Assembly: GCA_965261695.1 (NCBI GenBank) | Contig: OZ253474.1 | Location: 4,402,001-4,466,000, forward strand | Length of the DNA: 64,000 nt | Reading direction: 5' to 3' | DNA from: Bin5 sp965261695 | GTDB lineage: Bacteria > Chloroflexota > Anaerolineae > Caldilineales > Caldilineaceae | Shown: piece after piece, positions 55,378-64,000 of the stretch | How the letters are laid out: each line of letters begins with the position of its first letter | How positions within the stretch are numbered: the first letter of the stretch is position 1 | Notes under the pieces: model-generated | Databases searched by the model: none | What the model was told of the DNA's origin: nothing | What the model saw: the letters and a program-made list of their open reading frames with translations, nothing else | Made by a program: the position numbers and the translations under genes

Positions 55378-55839
55378 GTGAAGACGATTCGATACACGGC
55401 GGCCGGCGGAATCGTGGCCCAAAGGAACATCCTCCCGCATCTGCCCGCCGCGGAGACACATCTTCTTCTGCTTGACCGACCAGACCGCGCCGAGGTGCGG
55501 CTTCCCAAGGGGCATATCGATCCGGGCGAGAGCGCCGAGGAGGCCGCTCTGCGGGAAACTTGCGAGGAGGCCGGCTTCTGTGACCTGCGCATCTTGGCAG
55601 ATCTGGGCCAACGAACCGTCAAGTTCGATTACAAGGGCGCGCACATTGTCCGCGAGGATCACTACTTTCTGATGCAACTGCTCTCTTCACAGCAGACCCC
55701 GCGGCCTGCCAACGACGCAAAGCAGTTTCAGGTGATATGGGCGCCGCTTGCGTCTGCAAGCGGGTGTCTGACCTTCAAGATAGAGCGACGATTTGTCAGG
55801 GATGCCGTGAACGCCCTTCGCGATTTGTCCTGCATCTGA
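55378..55839 (+). CDS. NUDIX hydrolase
   Basis: A 153-residue NUDIX protein starting at GTG 55378 (CAGGAG upstream). The NUDIX box GHIDPGESAEEAALRETCEEAGF (residues about 43-65) matches the G-x5-E-x7-REUxEExGU pattern and binds the metal used in pyrophosphate hydrolysis. Substrates in the family include nucleotide sugars, Ap4A and oxidised nucleotides. No further assignment is possible from sequence. Confidence 0.85.
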   Translation: MKTIRYTAAGGIVAQRNILPHLPAAETHLLLLDRPDRAEVRLPKGHIDPGESAEEAALRETCEEAGFCDLRILADLGQRTVKFDYKGAHIVREDHYFLMQLLSSQQTPRPANDAKQFQVIWAPLASASGCLTFKIERRFVRDAVNALRDLSCI

Positions 55840-55927
55840 ACTGCCGCACGCATAAGAAAACCGAGAACGTTTCCATTCCCGGTTCGGTGTCCCTTAAGTA
55901 ATGATCGATTCTTGGTAGGCAAATTCA

Positions 55928-55949
55928 GCGCTCCTGAATTCAGGAGCGC
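55928..55949. other. Perfect 22-bp palindrome
   Basis: Arms GCGCTCCTGAA and TTCAGGAGCGC meet with no loop, centred on an EcoRI-like GAATTC. It lies between the NUDIX gene and the end of infA. It could be a bidirectional structure at convergent gene ends or a protein site. No T run follows on either strand. Confidence 0.6.
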
Positions 55950-56006
55950 CCGCTGCGCGTCCATGCGACGCACGCAGCCGGGCTGCCCCAGCGCAGCCCC
56001 CTTAAG

Positions 56007-56222
56007 CTACTTGCGCCGATATGTAATGCGTCCGCGTGTTAGGTCGTAGGGACTCATATCGACTCTCACTTTGTCGCCGAGAAAGACGCGTATGTAGTTT
56101 CTGCGCATCTTGCCGGACAGATAGGCCAGGACAACGTGGCCATTTTCCAATTCCACCCGAAACTGGGCATTGGGCAGGGCTTCGACGATTTTGCCTTCCA
56201 GTGTGAGTATTTCCTCAGCCAT
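56007..56222 (-). CDS. infA: Translation initiation factor IF-1
   Basis: A 71-residue S1-fold protein with the complete family sequence pattern (EEILTLEGKIVEALPNAQFRV, LENGHVVLAYLSGKMRRNYIRV, GDKVRVDMSPYDLTRGRITYR). It binds the ribosomal A site during initiation. Its neighbours are rpsU and the S1-like gene, all on the minus strand. Confidence 0.96.
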   Translation of the reverse strand: MAEEILTLEGKIVEALPNAQFRVELENGHVVLAYLSGKMRRNYIRVFLGDKVRVDMSPYDLTRGRITYRRK

Positions 56223-56275
56223 AAATCTCCATCAATAGGCGGTTGCAGCATTTCTGCCTGCGGTGTAAAGGTCCT

Positions 56276-56479
56276 TTAGCGGAAGGTGCGGGCCGCGTTG
56301 CGCCTTGCCTTCCTGATGGCCTTCTGTTTGTTGATGCGACGTACCTCGCTCTTGGACGTAAACCAGCGCTTCTGACGCACAATGGGCAGGATACGGGCTT
56401 CTGCCACTGATTTGCGGAAGCGACGCATCAGGCTTTCCTGGGACTCTCCGGCCCTCAATTCAACGCTAATCGCACTCAC
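56276..56479 (-). CDS. rpsU: 30S ribosomal protein S21
   Basis: A 67-residue basic protein with the S21 pattern: SVELRAGESQESLMRRFRKSV at the start and a lysine/arginine-rich C-terminus. It is part of the small ribosomal subunit platform. It precedes infA by 53 bp on the same strand. Confidence 0.94.
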   Translation of the reverse strand: MSAISVELRAGESQESLMRRFRKSVAEARILPIVRQKRWFTSKSEVRRINKQKAIRKARRNAARTFR

Positions 56480-56597
56480 CCCCCTTCGCGACGTTGGTGC
56501 ATATGGAACAAAACAAGACTGCCAGCCTATGTTGATTCAAAAGACTGGCAGGCTATCCAAGTATAAGCGATGGAGCGTAGGTACTGCAAAAACATTT

Positions 56598-58232
56598 CTA
56601 GTTCTCTTCATCCGAATCATCAGGCGCTTCTTCGCCTGTTGCACTCCCAGTCGCTGCCATTCCGTCTGCCGGCTCGTCCGATGCCGAATCAGTATCCAGC
56701 TCGCCCGCAGACTCAGGCACAGCTGCAGTTTCTGCGGATGCCTCCGGCGCGCCGCTCGGCTCAAGCCCGTCAGCAGCTTCTGTAGATGCTTCCCCGTAAC
56801 CCGTAGACTTAGGCTCAGTCGTAGTTTCTGCGGATGCCTCCGGCTCGTCAGTCGGCACTGGTTCAGTCGTAGGTTCTGCGGATGCCTCCGGCTCGTCAGT
56901 CGGCGCTGGCTCAGCCGTAGTTTCTGCCGATGCCTCGGGTTCGCCCGTTGATTCTGGCTCAACCGCACTATCCGCCGACGCTTCCTGCTCGTCAGTCTCA
57001 GCATCCTGTTGCTCATCAGCGGCGCCTCTATAGAAACTCTCCGCTTCCGACTCCAGCAGCGCCTGTCCGATTGTTTCATCAGCTTGTCGTCGGCTCAGGC
57101 CGATGCGCTGCCGGTCCGGGTGGATGCGAAGGATTTTGACAGCAATGCGGTCGCCGCTGGTGACCATCTTGAGCGGTTCGGCAACCGTGATGTCGGCCAG
57201 TTCGCTGATGTGAATAAGCCCTTCGATGCCCGGCTCAAGCTGGGCGAACGCGCCAAAATCGATCACGCGCGTGATGGTGACCAGAATCGTGTCGTTCAGC
57301 CTGTAGCGCTCTTCAATGCTCTCCCAGGGATTCGAAAGGAGCCGCTTGCGGCTGAGTGCAATGCGGCTGCGCTCAGGGTCCAGCCGCAAAACCTCGACTT
57401 GAATGCGCTCGCCCACCCGCAGTACGTCGCGCGGGTGACTGATCGGTGTCCAGCCGATCTCGCTGACGTGAAGCAGCCCGTCCGCGCCGCCGATATCGAC
57501 GAAAGCGCCAAAAGGACGCAGGCTGCGCACCTCGCCCTCAATAACCGTGCCGATCGTAAGTTCCTCGAACAGTTGCGTTTTGCGGCCTGCGCGGTATTCG
57601 CGCTCGGCCAAGCGGTAGGAGAGAACAAGCCGCCGCCGCTGCCGCTCCACTTCGATGACCTTGACCGGCAGTTCCTGGCCGACGATCTCTTGCAACCGTT
57701 CATTGCGCTGCTCTTCGTTCATGTTTCGCGGCAACCCGACGATATGGGAAGCGGGGATGAAGCCGCGCAGGTGGTCAAAGTCGGCCAATAGGCCGCCTTT
57801 GTTATAGCCGACAACCTTGCGTACGGTGATTTCACCGCTTTCGAGCATTTTATCGGCGACGAGCCAATCCTTTTTCTGCAATGCATCGGCAATGCTCAGG
57901 ACAAGCATACCTTCCGTGGTCATAAGTTTGCTTACGACCACCGGCACGGTCTCTCCCTCTCCCAATGTGTCCGCATAATCGGAATCGAGCCGACTCAGAT
58001 CGGACTGGGGCACAACGCCGTCGCGCTTGGCGCCAATGTTCACCAGCAACTCGTTCGAACGTACTTCGACGACAATGCCTTCACGCAGATCGCCGCGTTC
58101 CGGCAGGCTCAGATCCTCCTCTTCGGCGAGATACTGCTCGAATAGCATCTCATCGGCCTGCTGCTCTTCACTGACATGCTCTCCAACGGGGTTTTCAGAC
58201 TCGTCGCCAAACTGATTTGACTCTGGCATCAT
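56598..58232 (-). CDS. rpsA: Ribosomal protein S1-like RNA-binding protein with acidic repeat tail
   Basis: A 544-residue protein from ATG 58232 (AGGTGG upstream). It has four S1 domains at about residues 47-112, 130-200, 215-290 and 300-370 (for example REGIVVEVRSNELLVNIG, GTVIEGEVRSLRPFGAFVDIGG, LVTITRVIDFGAFAQLEPGIEGLIHIS). The last about 145 residues are an acidic Ser/Ala/Glu/Pro/Thr-rich tail with 16-residue repeats of the form DEPEASAETTTEPxPT (48 bp each). It likely helps mRNA recruitment to the ribosome. The tail is not typical of rpsA and may be disordered. Confidence 0.9.
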   Translation of the reverse strand: MMPESNQFGDESENPVGEHVSEEQQADEMLFEQYLAEEEDLSLPERGDLREGIVVEVRSNELLVNIGAKRDGVVPQSDLSRLDSDYADTLGEGETVPVVVSKLMTTEGMLVLSIADALQKKDWLVADKMLESGEITVRKVVGYNKGGLLADFDHLRGFIPASHIVGLPRNMNEEQRNERLQEIVGQELPVKVIEVERQRRRLVLSYRLAEREYRAGRKTQLFEELTIGTVIEGEVRSLRPFGAFVDIGGADGLLHVSEIGWTPISHPRDVLRVGERIQVEVLRLDPERSRIALSRKRLLSNPWESIEERYRLNDTILVTITRVIDFGAFAQLEPGIEGLIHISELADITVAEPLKMVTSGDRIAVKILRIHPDRQRIGLSRRQADETIGQALLESEAESFYRGAADEQQDAETDEQEASADSAVEPESTGEPEASAETTAEPAPTDEPEASAEPTTEPVPTDEPEASAETTTEPKSTGYGEASTEAADGLEPSGAPEASAETAAVPESAGELDTDSASDEPADGMAATGSATGEEAPDDSDEEN

Positions 58233-58321
58233 CGAATTGTCCACCTGTGGTTTGAGAATTAGATCGCAGCAGTGTACAACAAGCCGCCCTTTGCGGGCCT
58301 GTGCTGGCCACATCACACTTC

Positions 58322-58350
58322 ATTATATCAATCTATTTTGGCACAGTCAA
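58322..58350 (-). promoter_or_regulatory. Promoter of the S1-like gene
   Basis: On the minus strand TTGACT (58350-58345), 17 bp, TATAAT (58327-58322) is close to the sigma-70-type consensus, 90 bp before the ATG of the S1-like gene. Confidence 0.7.
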
Positions 58351-58439
58351 GCCGCTAAAAATCAACCTCTCTGGTGGCATTTCTCACTGTTTACGCGCTG
58401 AACCGGCCGGCGCGGCCCTGCCTTGCAATGAGATAAAAG

Positions 58440-60089
58440 CTACTCGTCTTCCCCCTGCCCAGCCGGCCCTTCACCGCTTTCGGAGACTTGATCTTCGCGT
58501 AGGCGCGTGAGCGCGCCCCGGATCTGTGTCCAGGCTCTTTTGAGCAGAGGGACTGCCTCCACCTCTGTGCTGCGGCGGGCGAATTCGATGCGCACAAAGC
58601 CGGCGGTCAGGCGGGCGACGGCAGCTTCATCTTCGCTGTCGACGCTTTCCGCCAAACGTCCCTGAAAACGGTGCGGCGTTTCACCGGGGCGTCGGCGGAT
58701 GCCGTGTTCGGCAGCGCTCTCCAGCGTCGAAACGTAGAAGTAGCGCACCTGCTCATCGGGGGGCAGACGGCCGAGCATTAGGTCATCCAGCCAGCGGCGC
58801 AGACGCGAGCGGCCAGACTTGCCCTTCTCCTCCTCCGCCGCCGGCAGCGTGCGCAAGCGCCATTCGCTGAACGCGTTACCCAACTGTTGCCATCTCCGCA
58901 ATAGTTGGCGCAACCAGGCCAGCAGCATTCGGAAGTTTACACCCCGGCCTTGCAGATAGATATAGGTCGCGTAACCGAGCAGCAACGCGACGATGATCCA
59001 GAATACGGTGCCTCCCAGCCACGGCGGTGCCTCGGGCCGTTGAACCTGCTCTAACTGCGGCGCGTCGAACTCTGGCGGTGGGGCGGTTGGCTCCTGGACA
59101 GGCTGCTCGTCTCCGCCGAACAGAAGGGAAAACAGCCCGATAAGCAGACCCAGGATCATGTAGACCAAGGTGGACAACGCCCGAAACGCCAACCCCAGCA
59201 GCTGGGCCAGCCGAAAGGTCCCGCCCAGCGGCATCAGGAAAGCGACGGCGGCAACGACCAGCAGCAGGCCGAACGCATAGAAAGGCCAATTGCGCGTGAT
59301 CGATGCTTCGCTTGGCTGCTTTGCCAGTTGCCACCTTGCCCTCAGAGCGGCAAGGTGGCCGAATGTCAGCAGCAGCAGGCCAAGCATGAAATAGACGATG
59401 GCGGCCCCGATTACTCCGCCCGCGATATCTTGACGCATGAGGGCGAAGAAACCGTTCGTGCCCAGACCAAACTGGCTGGCCGCGGTCAGCAAGATCAACA
59501 GCATCCCGCCCATCGCCCAACGTTCGCTGAATCGGCGCACTAGCGCGCGGCGGTCGCTCTGTATGCGATGATCGTCGCCGCTGACCGGTCTCGACGCGGC
59601 ATCCAGGTCGATCAGCTCATCAGGCTGCAAACCCATCGCCAGAAAGTCGTTGGTTACGAGGACGGCCATGCCCCATGCGATCAGGATCAGAAGAGCGCTG
59701 ACCACGAAACGCATCGTGAGCAAAACGCCAAATGGCTGCAGGAACATCGACGCCAAGTCCGGCAAGCCTTCAACCGTAGTCCAAAGCACGATGCGCGCAA
59801 TGAACAGGATCAGCCCTAGCTCCGCCAGGCGATAGGACATGGAGCGGCGCTGCCGCTGCATCGGACGCACCAGGATGGTAGTGGTGTAGCCGCCGACAAG
59901 CGCCGCGCCAATCGATGTGATGCGCAGGATGTTGATATAGCCCGCAGAAAGGTTCGGCGCGATATGTTGAATGAAAGATATCAGCGCCACGATTATACAG
60001 CCGATCAGCGCAGCAATTACAGCCGGACGCAGTAGAGAGTCGTGCCAGGCATGGTCAAAGGCGGATTGCGGGCCGGTTGTCTGTGTCAT
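58440..60089 (-). CDS. DUF4129-domain membrane protein
   Basis: A 549-residue integral membrane protein from ATG 60089, 11 bp after the DUF58 stop. About ten hydrophobic helices fill the first 350 residues. A proline-rich loop (EPTAPPPEFDAPQ) follows, then a last helix and a cytoplasmic C-terminal DUF4129 domain (PPDEQVRYFYVSTLESAAEHGIRRRPGETP). DUF4129 proteins are found with MoxR and DUF58 proteins and are linked to membrane protein complex assembly or transglutaminase-like systems; no transglutaminase domain is seen here. Confidence 0.85.
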   Translation of the reverse strand: MTQTTGPQSAFDHAWHDSLLRPAVIAALIGCIIVALISFIQHIAPNLSAGYINILRITSIGAALVGGYTTTILVRPMQRQRRSMSYRLAELGLILFIARIVLWTTVEGLPDLASMFLQPFGVLLTMRFVVSALLILIAWGMAVLVTNDFLAMGLQPDELIDLDAASRPVSGDDHRIQSDRRALVRRFSERWAMGGMLLILLTAASQFGLGTNGFFALMRQDIAGGVIGAAIVYFMLGLLLLTFGHLAALRARWQLAKQPSEASITRNWPFYAFGLLLVVAAVAFLMPLGGTFRLAQLLGLAFRALSTLVYMILGLLIGLFSLLFGGDEQPVQEPTAPPPEFDAPQLEQVQRPEAPPWLGGTVFWIIVALLLGYATYIYLQGRGVNFRMLLAWLRQLLRRWQQLGNAFSEWRLRTLPAAEEEKGKSGRSRLRRWLDDLMLGRLPPDEQVRYFYVSTLESAAEHGIRRRPGETPHRFQGRLAESVDSEDEAAVARLTAGFVRIEFARRSTEVEAVPLLKRAWTQIRGALTRLREDQVSESGEGPAGQGEDE

Positions 60090-60100
60090 CGGGCTTTCGT

Positions 60101-61375
60101 CTATCTCTGCAACTTGAGCAGGTCCGATTCCCAGATGGTCTGATGCGTGGTAATGCCAAGCGCTTCGGCCTGCTGCTGGACGCGTTTGAATTGAGGTTGG
60201 AGGGTGCAGACCAGGGCGTACACATTGAGACCGCGTCGATACATGCCGTGCAGCACCCAGATCAGGCTTTCGGTCAGGCGGGGCGTTACGACAAGCAGCG
60301 TTGAGCCCCAACCCAGCTGCGCGGCCCGCTGCGGCAACCACGTCGACAGCGCGATCGGGGAACTCCACGCTTCGGCATCGGAACCCTCGTCCGCCGTCCG
60401 CGAGGGCGCGCCGTTTCTGTGGGGCGGCGATGCCAGTTCAGCCTTAAGCATGTCCCGCAACTGGATGCGCGCCAGAATCTCGAGTATCCCCATCAGATGG
60501 CCGCGCCCGCTGCGGGATGGGATCGGCAGGACCTCTGCGCCGGAACGGGGATCCTCGCCGTTGCTGAGGAATCCGACCTCCTGCCTCTGTTCAGCCACAT
60601 GGCTGGCAAGCGACGCAGCCAGTACGATTGCCCATTCGCTGCCGCTGTATTCTTCCCGATAGGGGAAGGCGCTGCGGTCCAGGTCGAGCACGATCGTCGA
60701 ACTGAGGGCCATGGAAGGCTGGTATTTCTTGACCAGGAGCGTGCCCTCGTGGGCGCTCGCGCGCCAGTGGATGTGGCGCATACTGTCGCCGCTCGCGTAG
60801 GGACGCACTCCTGCCATGCGGGTCGGATCCTGAAAAAGACGATGGGGGCTGCGCATGTCTCCGAAGGGCAGCAGACTGGGCAGCCCCAGGTCGGCCAGCG
60901 AGTAAATTTTCGGGTAGACGGTCAGGAAGTGCGGATTCGTCTCTTGCCAGGAGGATTCGGCAAATCCGAACAGATCGCCGGTGTGGAGGTTGAGGGGGCC
61001 GATCTCGTAGTAACCGCGGCGGTGGCAGTGCAGCGCGAAGCGTCGTTGTGTCAGCGAACGGCCGCCGACACTGATGACGGTGCTGTACTGTTCGACCGCT
61101 TTGAGGTCAATTGGGATGTTTTCGTGTAGTCGTAGCCAGGGGATCGGCAGGCGGCTGCGGTTGTGAAAATTGACATCACTGCGAATGGTTTCGCCGGCAA
61201 AGGCTTTGGCCGGCATGCGCCGCGAGACGGTCAGGTTACGCAGGCTGCGTCGGGTCCACCAATGGCTGATCAGCCAGACACCGCCGACCACATAGAACAC
61301 ATAGTAGATCCAATCCAGGCGCAAGAAGACGGCAATCCCGAACAGGAAGAGTAGGAGGAAAAAGAGGTCAAACAC
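60101..61375 (-). CDS. DUF58-domain protein
   Basis: A 424-residue protein from GTG 61375 (AGGAG seven bases upstream), with two N-terminal helices (FDLFFLLLFLFGIAVFLRL and YYVFYVVGGVWLI) and a DUF58 domain marked by GDSMRHIHWRASAHEGTLLVKKY. The second half has a VWA-like arrangement (STIVLDLDRS). DUF58 proteins work with MoxR ATPases, probably in maturation of envelope or metalloprotein complexes. It starts 5 bp after the end of the MoxR gene. Confidence 0.87.
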   Translation of the reverse strand: MFDLFFLLLFLFGIAVFLRLDWIYYVFYVVGGVWLISHWWTRRSLRNLTVSRRMPAKAFAGETIRSDVNFHNRSRLPIPWLRLHENIPIDLKAVEQYSTVISVGGRSLTQRRFALHCHRRGYYEIGPLNLHTGDLFGFAESSWQETNPHFLTVYPKIYSLADLGLPSLLPFGDMRSPHRLFQDPTRMAGVRPYASGDSMRHIHWRASAHEGTLLVKKYQPSMALSSTIVLDLDRSAFPYREEYSGSEWAIVLAASLASHVAEQRQEVGFLSNGEDPRSGAEVLPIPSRSGRGHLMGILEILARIQLRDMLKAELASPPHRNGAPSRTADEGSDAEAWSSPIALSTWLPQRAAQLGWGSTLLVVTPRLTESLIWVLHGMYRRGLNVYALVCTLQPQFKRVQQQAEALGITTHQTIWESDLLKLQR

Positions 61376-61379
61376 CCTT

Positions 61380-62366
61380 CTACTCCTGCACCACCGCAGT
61401 GGTGTTTTCTGACCAGTCCCCCGTCTCTTCCCCCAAGTTGAGAGTGGTCTCTTCAAGCAGTTCGGAGATGATCTGTTCAGTGGTGCGGCCGCGCAGGGCC
61501 GCGTCCGATCGTACGATACAGCGGTGGGGCAAGGCCAGAGGAGCAAGGGCCTGTACGTCGTCCGGCAGCGTGTAATCCCGGCCGCGTAGTGCCGCCCGGG
61601 CCTGGGCGCCGCGATAGAGCGCCAGCGATCCGCGCGGGCTGGCCCCCAGCGTAAGGTCCGCATGGCCGCGAGTTGCCTGAACCAGCCCGACGATATAGCC
61701 GCGGATGCTGTCGGCGACGGTTACCTGCCAGATCTGTTCCGCCAGTTCGGGCAATTTGTGTCCATCCACCACCGCCTCCAGGGTATCGATGGGATGTTGG
61801 CGTCCCAGATTGATCAGCATCTCGGCCTCTTCCTCATCCGACAAATAGCCGAGGTTGAGTTTGAACAGGAAGCGGTCAAGCTGGGCCTCCGGCAAGGGGA
61901 AGGTGCCCTCGTATTCGACCGGATTCTGCGTGGCGATCACCATAAAGGGGCGGGGCAACGGGCGGGTCACGCCGTCCGCGGTGATCTGCTGTTCGCCCAT
62001 GCACTCGAGCAGCGCGGCCTGTGTGCGCGGCGTGGCGCGGTTGATCTCGTCCGCCAGCAGGAAATGGGTAAAGGCGGGGCCGGCTAAGAACTGGAACTGG
62101 CGCGTCTCCTGGTTGAAAATGCTGGTGCCGGTAATATCGCTGGGCAGCAGGTCCGGCGTGCATTGCAGGCGGCGGAAGTCCACGCCCAGGCTGATGGCGA
62201 GGGCGCGAGCCATCATCGTTTTGCCGACGCCGGGCACGTCCTCAAGCAGAACGTGTCCTTCGCATAGCAATGCGATGAGCAGATGCTCGATCACCTCTTC
62301 TTTGCCGACGATCACCTCGCCCACATTTTCCAAGACGCCACGCGTGAAATCCTGTGCAGTCTGCAT
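61380..62366 (-). CDS. MoxR-family AAA+ ATPase
   Basis: A 328-residue ATPase from ATG 62366 (GAGGAG upstream). Walker A is EDVPGVGKTMMARA, Walker B LLADEINRATPRTQAALLECM, sensor region ATQNPVEYEGTFPLPEAQLDRF. This is the MRP/MoxR class. It acts as a chaperone-like ATPase with the DUF58 and DUF4129 membrane partners downstream, in the standard gene order. Confidence 0.93.
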   Translation of the reverse strand: MQTAQDFTRGVLENVGEVIVGKEEVIEHLLIALLCEGHVLLEDVPGVGKTMMARALAISLGVDFRRLQCTPDLLPSDITGTSIFNQETRQFQFLAGPAFTHFLLADEINRATPRTQAALLECMGEQQITADGVTRPLPRPFMVIATQNPVEYEGTFPLPEAQLDRFLFKLNLGYLSDEEEAEMLINLGRQHPIDTLEAVVDGHKLPELAEQIWQVTVADSIRGYIVGLVQATRGHADLTLGASPRGSLALYRGAQARAALRGRDYTLPDDVQALAPLALPHRCIVRSDAALRGRTTEQIISELLEETTLNLGEETGDWSENTTAVVQE

Positions 62367-62607
62367 GCAACTCCTCTTCTCATGGGCTGCGGCGGGCCTC
62401 ACAGCCGCGCCGCCGTCCGGCGCTGAACACGAACCAGTCAGCCGAAGAGCGGGCAAGCACGCGCAGGCTAACCCGCCGCGTCGAATTTCAGGGGACACGT
62501 CTATCGTATCCGCCGATTGTACCCCAATTCTGCGGACAGGGCGAACTCGTTGCCTGCAATCGCGGAGGTGCCAACGTTGCCGCCTGCGGCAGAATCGGCT
62601 GAATTCT

Positions 62608-62636
62608 TTGACCTGTCAACTGCTTTGTGCTATCGT
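62608..62636 (+). promoter_or_regulatory. Probable promoter of tRNA-Arg
   Basis: TTGACC (62608-62613), 17 bp, TATCGT (62631-62636) lies 24 bp before the tRNA gene. The spacing and position fit a tRNA promoter. The rest of the 294-bp gap between moxR and the tRNA shows no gene. Confidence 0.5.
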
Positions 62637-62660
62637 CTTATCGTGCAGGCAACGTCATTT

Positions 62661-62733
62661 GCCCCCGTAGCTCAGAGGATAGAGCAGAGGTTTCCTAAAC
62701 CTTTGGCCGTAGGTTCGACTCCTACCGGGGGCG
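62661..62733 (+). tRNA. tRNA-Arg (anticodon CCU)
   Basis: A 73-base cloverleaf: acceptor GCCCCCG with CGGGGGC, D arm GCTC/GAGC, anticodon stem GAGGT/ACCTT with loop TTCCTAA (anticodon CCT), variable loop TGGCC, T arm GTAGG-TTCGACT-CCTAC, discriminator G. The 3' CCA is not encoded. It reads AGG codons. Confidence 0.93.
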
Positions 62734-62855
62734 CTCTGTCAACGCCTGGAGCGCGAGCGCATTCTTCTACCGCTTACCGAGAATGCAGGCATACAGTGAG
62801 GAGAACCTGTCTCTCTCCACACTCGCCCACTCATTTTTCCAACTGAAAGGAACGC

Positions 62856-64000
62856 TCAAACCTGCGTGGTGAGTGGGTCCAGCTCGCGGCCGAGACGGCG
62901 GAAGGGCAGGTCGCGCAGGCTGTGGACGCTTGGCTCAGCCACCACATGGATGGCGCCGGCCCACGACTCGAATCCGGCCCGGAAGTAGGCGCTGGATTTG
63001 ACGCAGATGTATCGCATCTGGCGCGGGTCGAGGCCGAGCGTACGTGCCAAGGCCGTATCGAACGGCTGCTCGCGTTGGCTCACCAGTAGCACGTGGATGC
63101 CATCCTGGACGATATGCGCCGATGGCCCCATGTTGCCGCTCAACCCGGCGTACATCGGCCCGTCATACAGAAACACGCCATCTGTAAAAGCAACAACCTC
63201 CACCTTCATAGTTACCGGCGTACCCTGCAGCGGCGAAGACTTGGCGCCCACGTCCAAATTCAGGGGGTGCCGACGCCGGCCTGCTGACAGCGCGCCACGG
63301 CTTCGGGGTCGACGATGTAGAGAAAGCAGGCATCCTGCAACTGCAAGTCGATCTAGGTGCGCAGGACGCCTGTGCTATCGCCCGGCGACCCGCCGCCGGT
63401 GTTGTCCTGCATATCGGCGAGAATGACGGGGTAGCTTCCGTCGGACTGCGCCTTCTCCAAGGCGACGCGCGCGGACAGCAGCTTCAGCTGCCACACTGCG
63501 CGGCGTTCGTAAATCCAGTTGCCCAGTTGATCGGCGTAGGTTTGGGCCAACGCCTGGTCGTCGTCGGTCACAATGTAGACCGAGGCGCCCATGTCCGGCG
63601 TTTCAGCCAGGAAGAAGCAGGTGGCGATTGAGCCGAAGACCACGCCCGTCTGCGCCTCGATGCCATGCAGTTCAGCGATGGCTTCTCGCATGGGCGGGTG
63701 GGCGGTCCACCTGGTTCAGCCCCCAAACCATCGGAAGCTGGTGCAAGGCCATGGTCGGGCGCAGACCGTCGCGTCCGATGCGCGCCAACACGTCAGCGCA
63801 CTCGCGGCCGCGCGCCGCCATGTCAACCTCAGGAAAGGTCTCCCGCCCGATCAGGACATCGGCCATCGACACCATGCGCTGCGAAACATTGGAGTGAATG
63901 TCGAGTTGCGCCAGGATCGGCACGTCCGGCCCTACCGTATCGCGGACCGCCGCAAGCATGTGGCCCTCCGCATCCCCCAGACCGTCCACCGCGTCGAGAT
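62856..64000 (-). pseudogene. MlrC/M81-family metallopeptidase-like gene, broken, runs off the window
   Basis: Three frame pieces together give an MlrC-like protein (M81, microcystin degradation family). The first (from beyond 64000 to about 63700) has ILAQLDIHSN and PTMALHQLPM. The second (63691-63353) has MQDNTGGGSPGDSTGVLR, the family's hallmark. The third (about 63265 to 62856) has LDVGAKSSPLQGTPV and ICVKSSAYFRAGF. A one-base shift lies near 63700, an in-frame TAG at 63353-63355, and a second shift near 63265. Three lesions make a genuine pseudogene likely, though sequencing errors could explain single-base shifts. Confidence 0.75.

Noticed and set aside
56518..56560. Inverted repeat near the rpsU start as a terminator
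   Set aside because: The stem is only 7 bp with a 19-nt loop and no T run; not convincing.

Overview
The window is GC-rich bacterial chromosome, most likely from an uncultured Chloroflexota of the Anaerolineae/Caldilineae type. That placement is inferred from the gene set: many family-5 and family-1 solute-binding lipoproteins (three with twin-arginine signals), several creatinase/prolidase-fold proteins, a fused glycyl-tRNA synthetase, Rex, and a MoxR/DUF58/DUF4129 operon. No rRNA is present. One tRNA-Arg(CCU) lies at 62661-62733.

Layout. (1) 161-13199, minus strand: J-like/SH3 membrane protein, 2-keto-3-deoxygluconate kinase, a decayed KDPG aldolase, a block ordered M24-like, NicX/M29-like, NicX/M29-like, M24-like, a peptide-type ABC permease pair with its binding protein, aspartate dehydrogenase and an intact KDPG aldolase. 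A consensus promoter overlapped by a perfect palindrome (12398-12426) precedes aspartate dehydrogenase. (2) 13227-14900: no intact gene; an internally deleted ISKra4-type element, a nested array of decamer repeats, and a further IS end fragment. (3) 14968-31353, plus strand: a GntR/FadR regulator behind a consensus promoter, then about 15 closely spaced genes: VOC protein, Asp/Glu-racemase-type isomerase, creatinase-like hydrolase, PLP-dependent D-threonine-aldolase-like protein, amidohydrolase, peptide-type ABC system, two Gfo/Idh/MocA oxidoreductases (one with a C-terminal zinc ribbon), BNR sialidase-like protein, sugar-type ABC system and a third oxidoreductase cut off by an IS. (4) 31355-32738: a decayed ISKra4-type copy between two truncated genes. 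(5) 32815-40571, minus strand: a complete Opp/Dpp system with both ATPases plus a metal-competent M24 peptidase and a RidA protein. (6) 41115-41939: an apparently complete IS5-family element. (7) 42391-48724: ketopantoate-reductase-like protein, M19 dipeptidase, two enolase-superfamily enzymes and an NAD-dependent epimerase. (8) 48786-62366, mostly housekeeping: fused GlyRS, PhyH dioxygenase, SDR, Rex, RsmG, NUDIX, IF-1, S21, S1-like protein, DUF4129, DUF58, MoxR. (9) The right edge carries a broken MlrC-type (M81) gene.

Regions 1, 3, 5 and 7 look like scavenging modules for peptides, modified amino acids and sugar acids: binding lipoproteins and permeases import substrate, and hydrolases, isomerases, dehydrogenases and a KDG kinase/KDPG aldolase pair process it. 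The substrates cannot be read from sequence. Only the 32.8-40.6 kb system carries its own ATPases. Three binding-protein/permease junctions have strong hairpins, which suggests the binding protein is made in excess over the permease.
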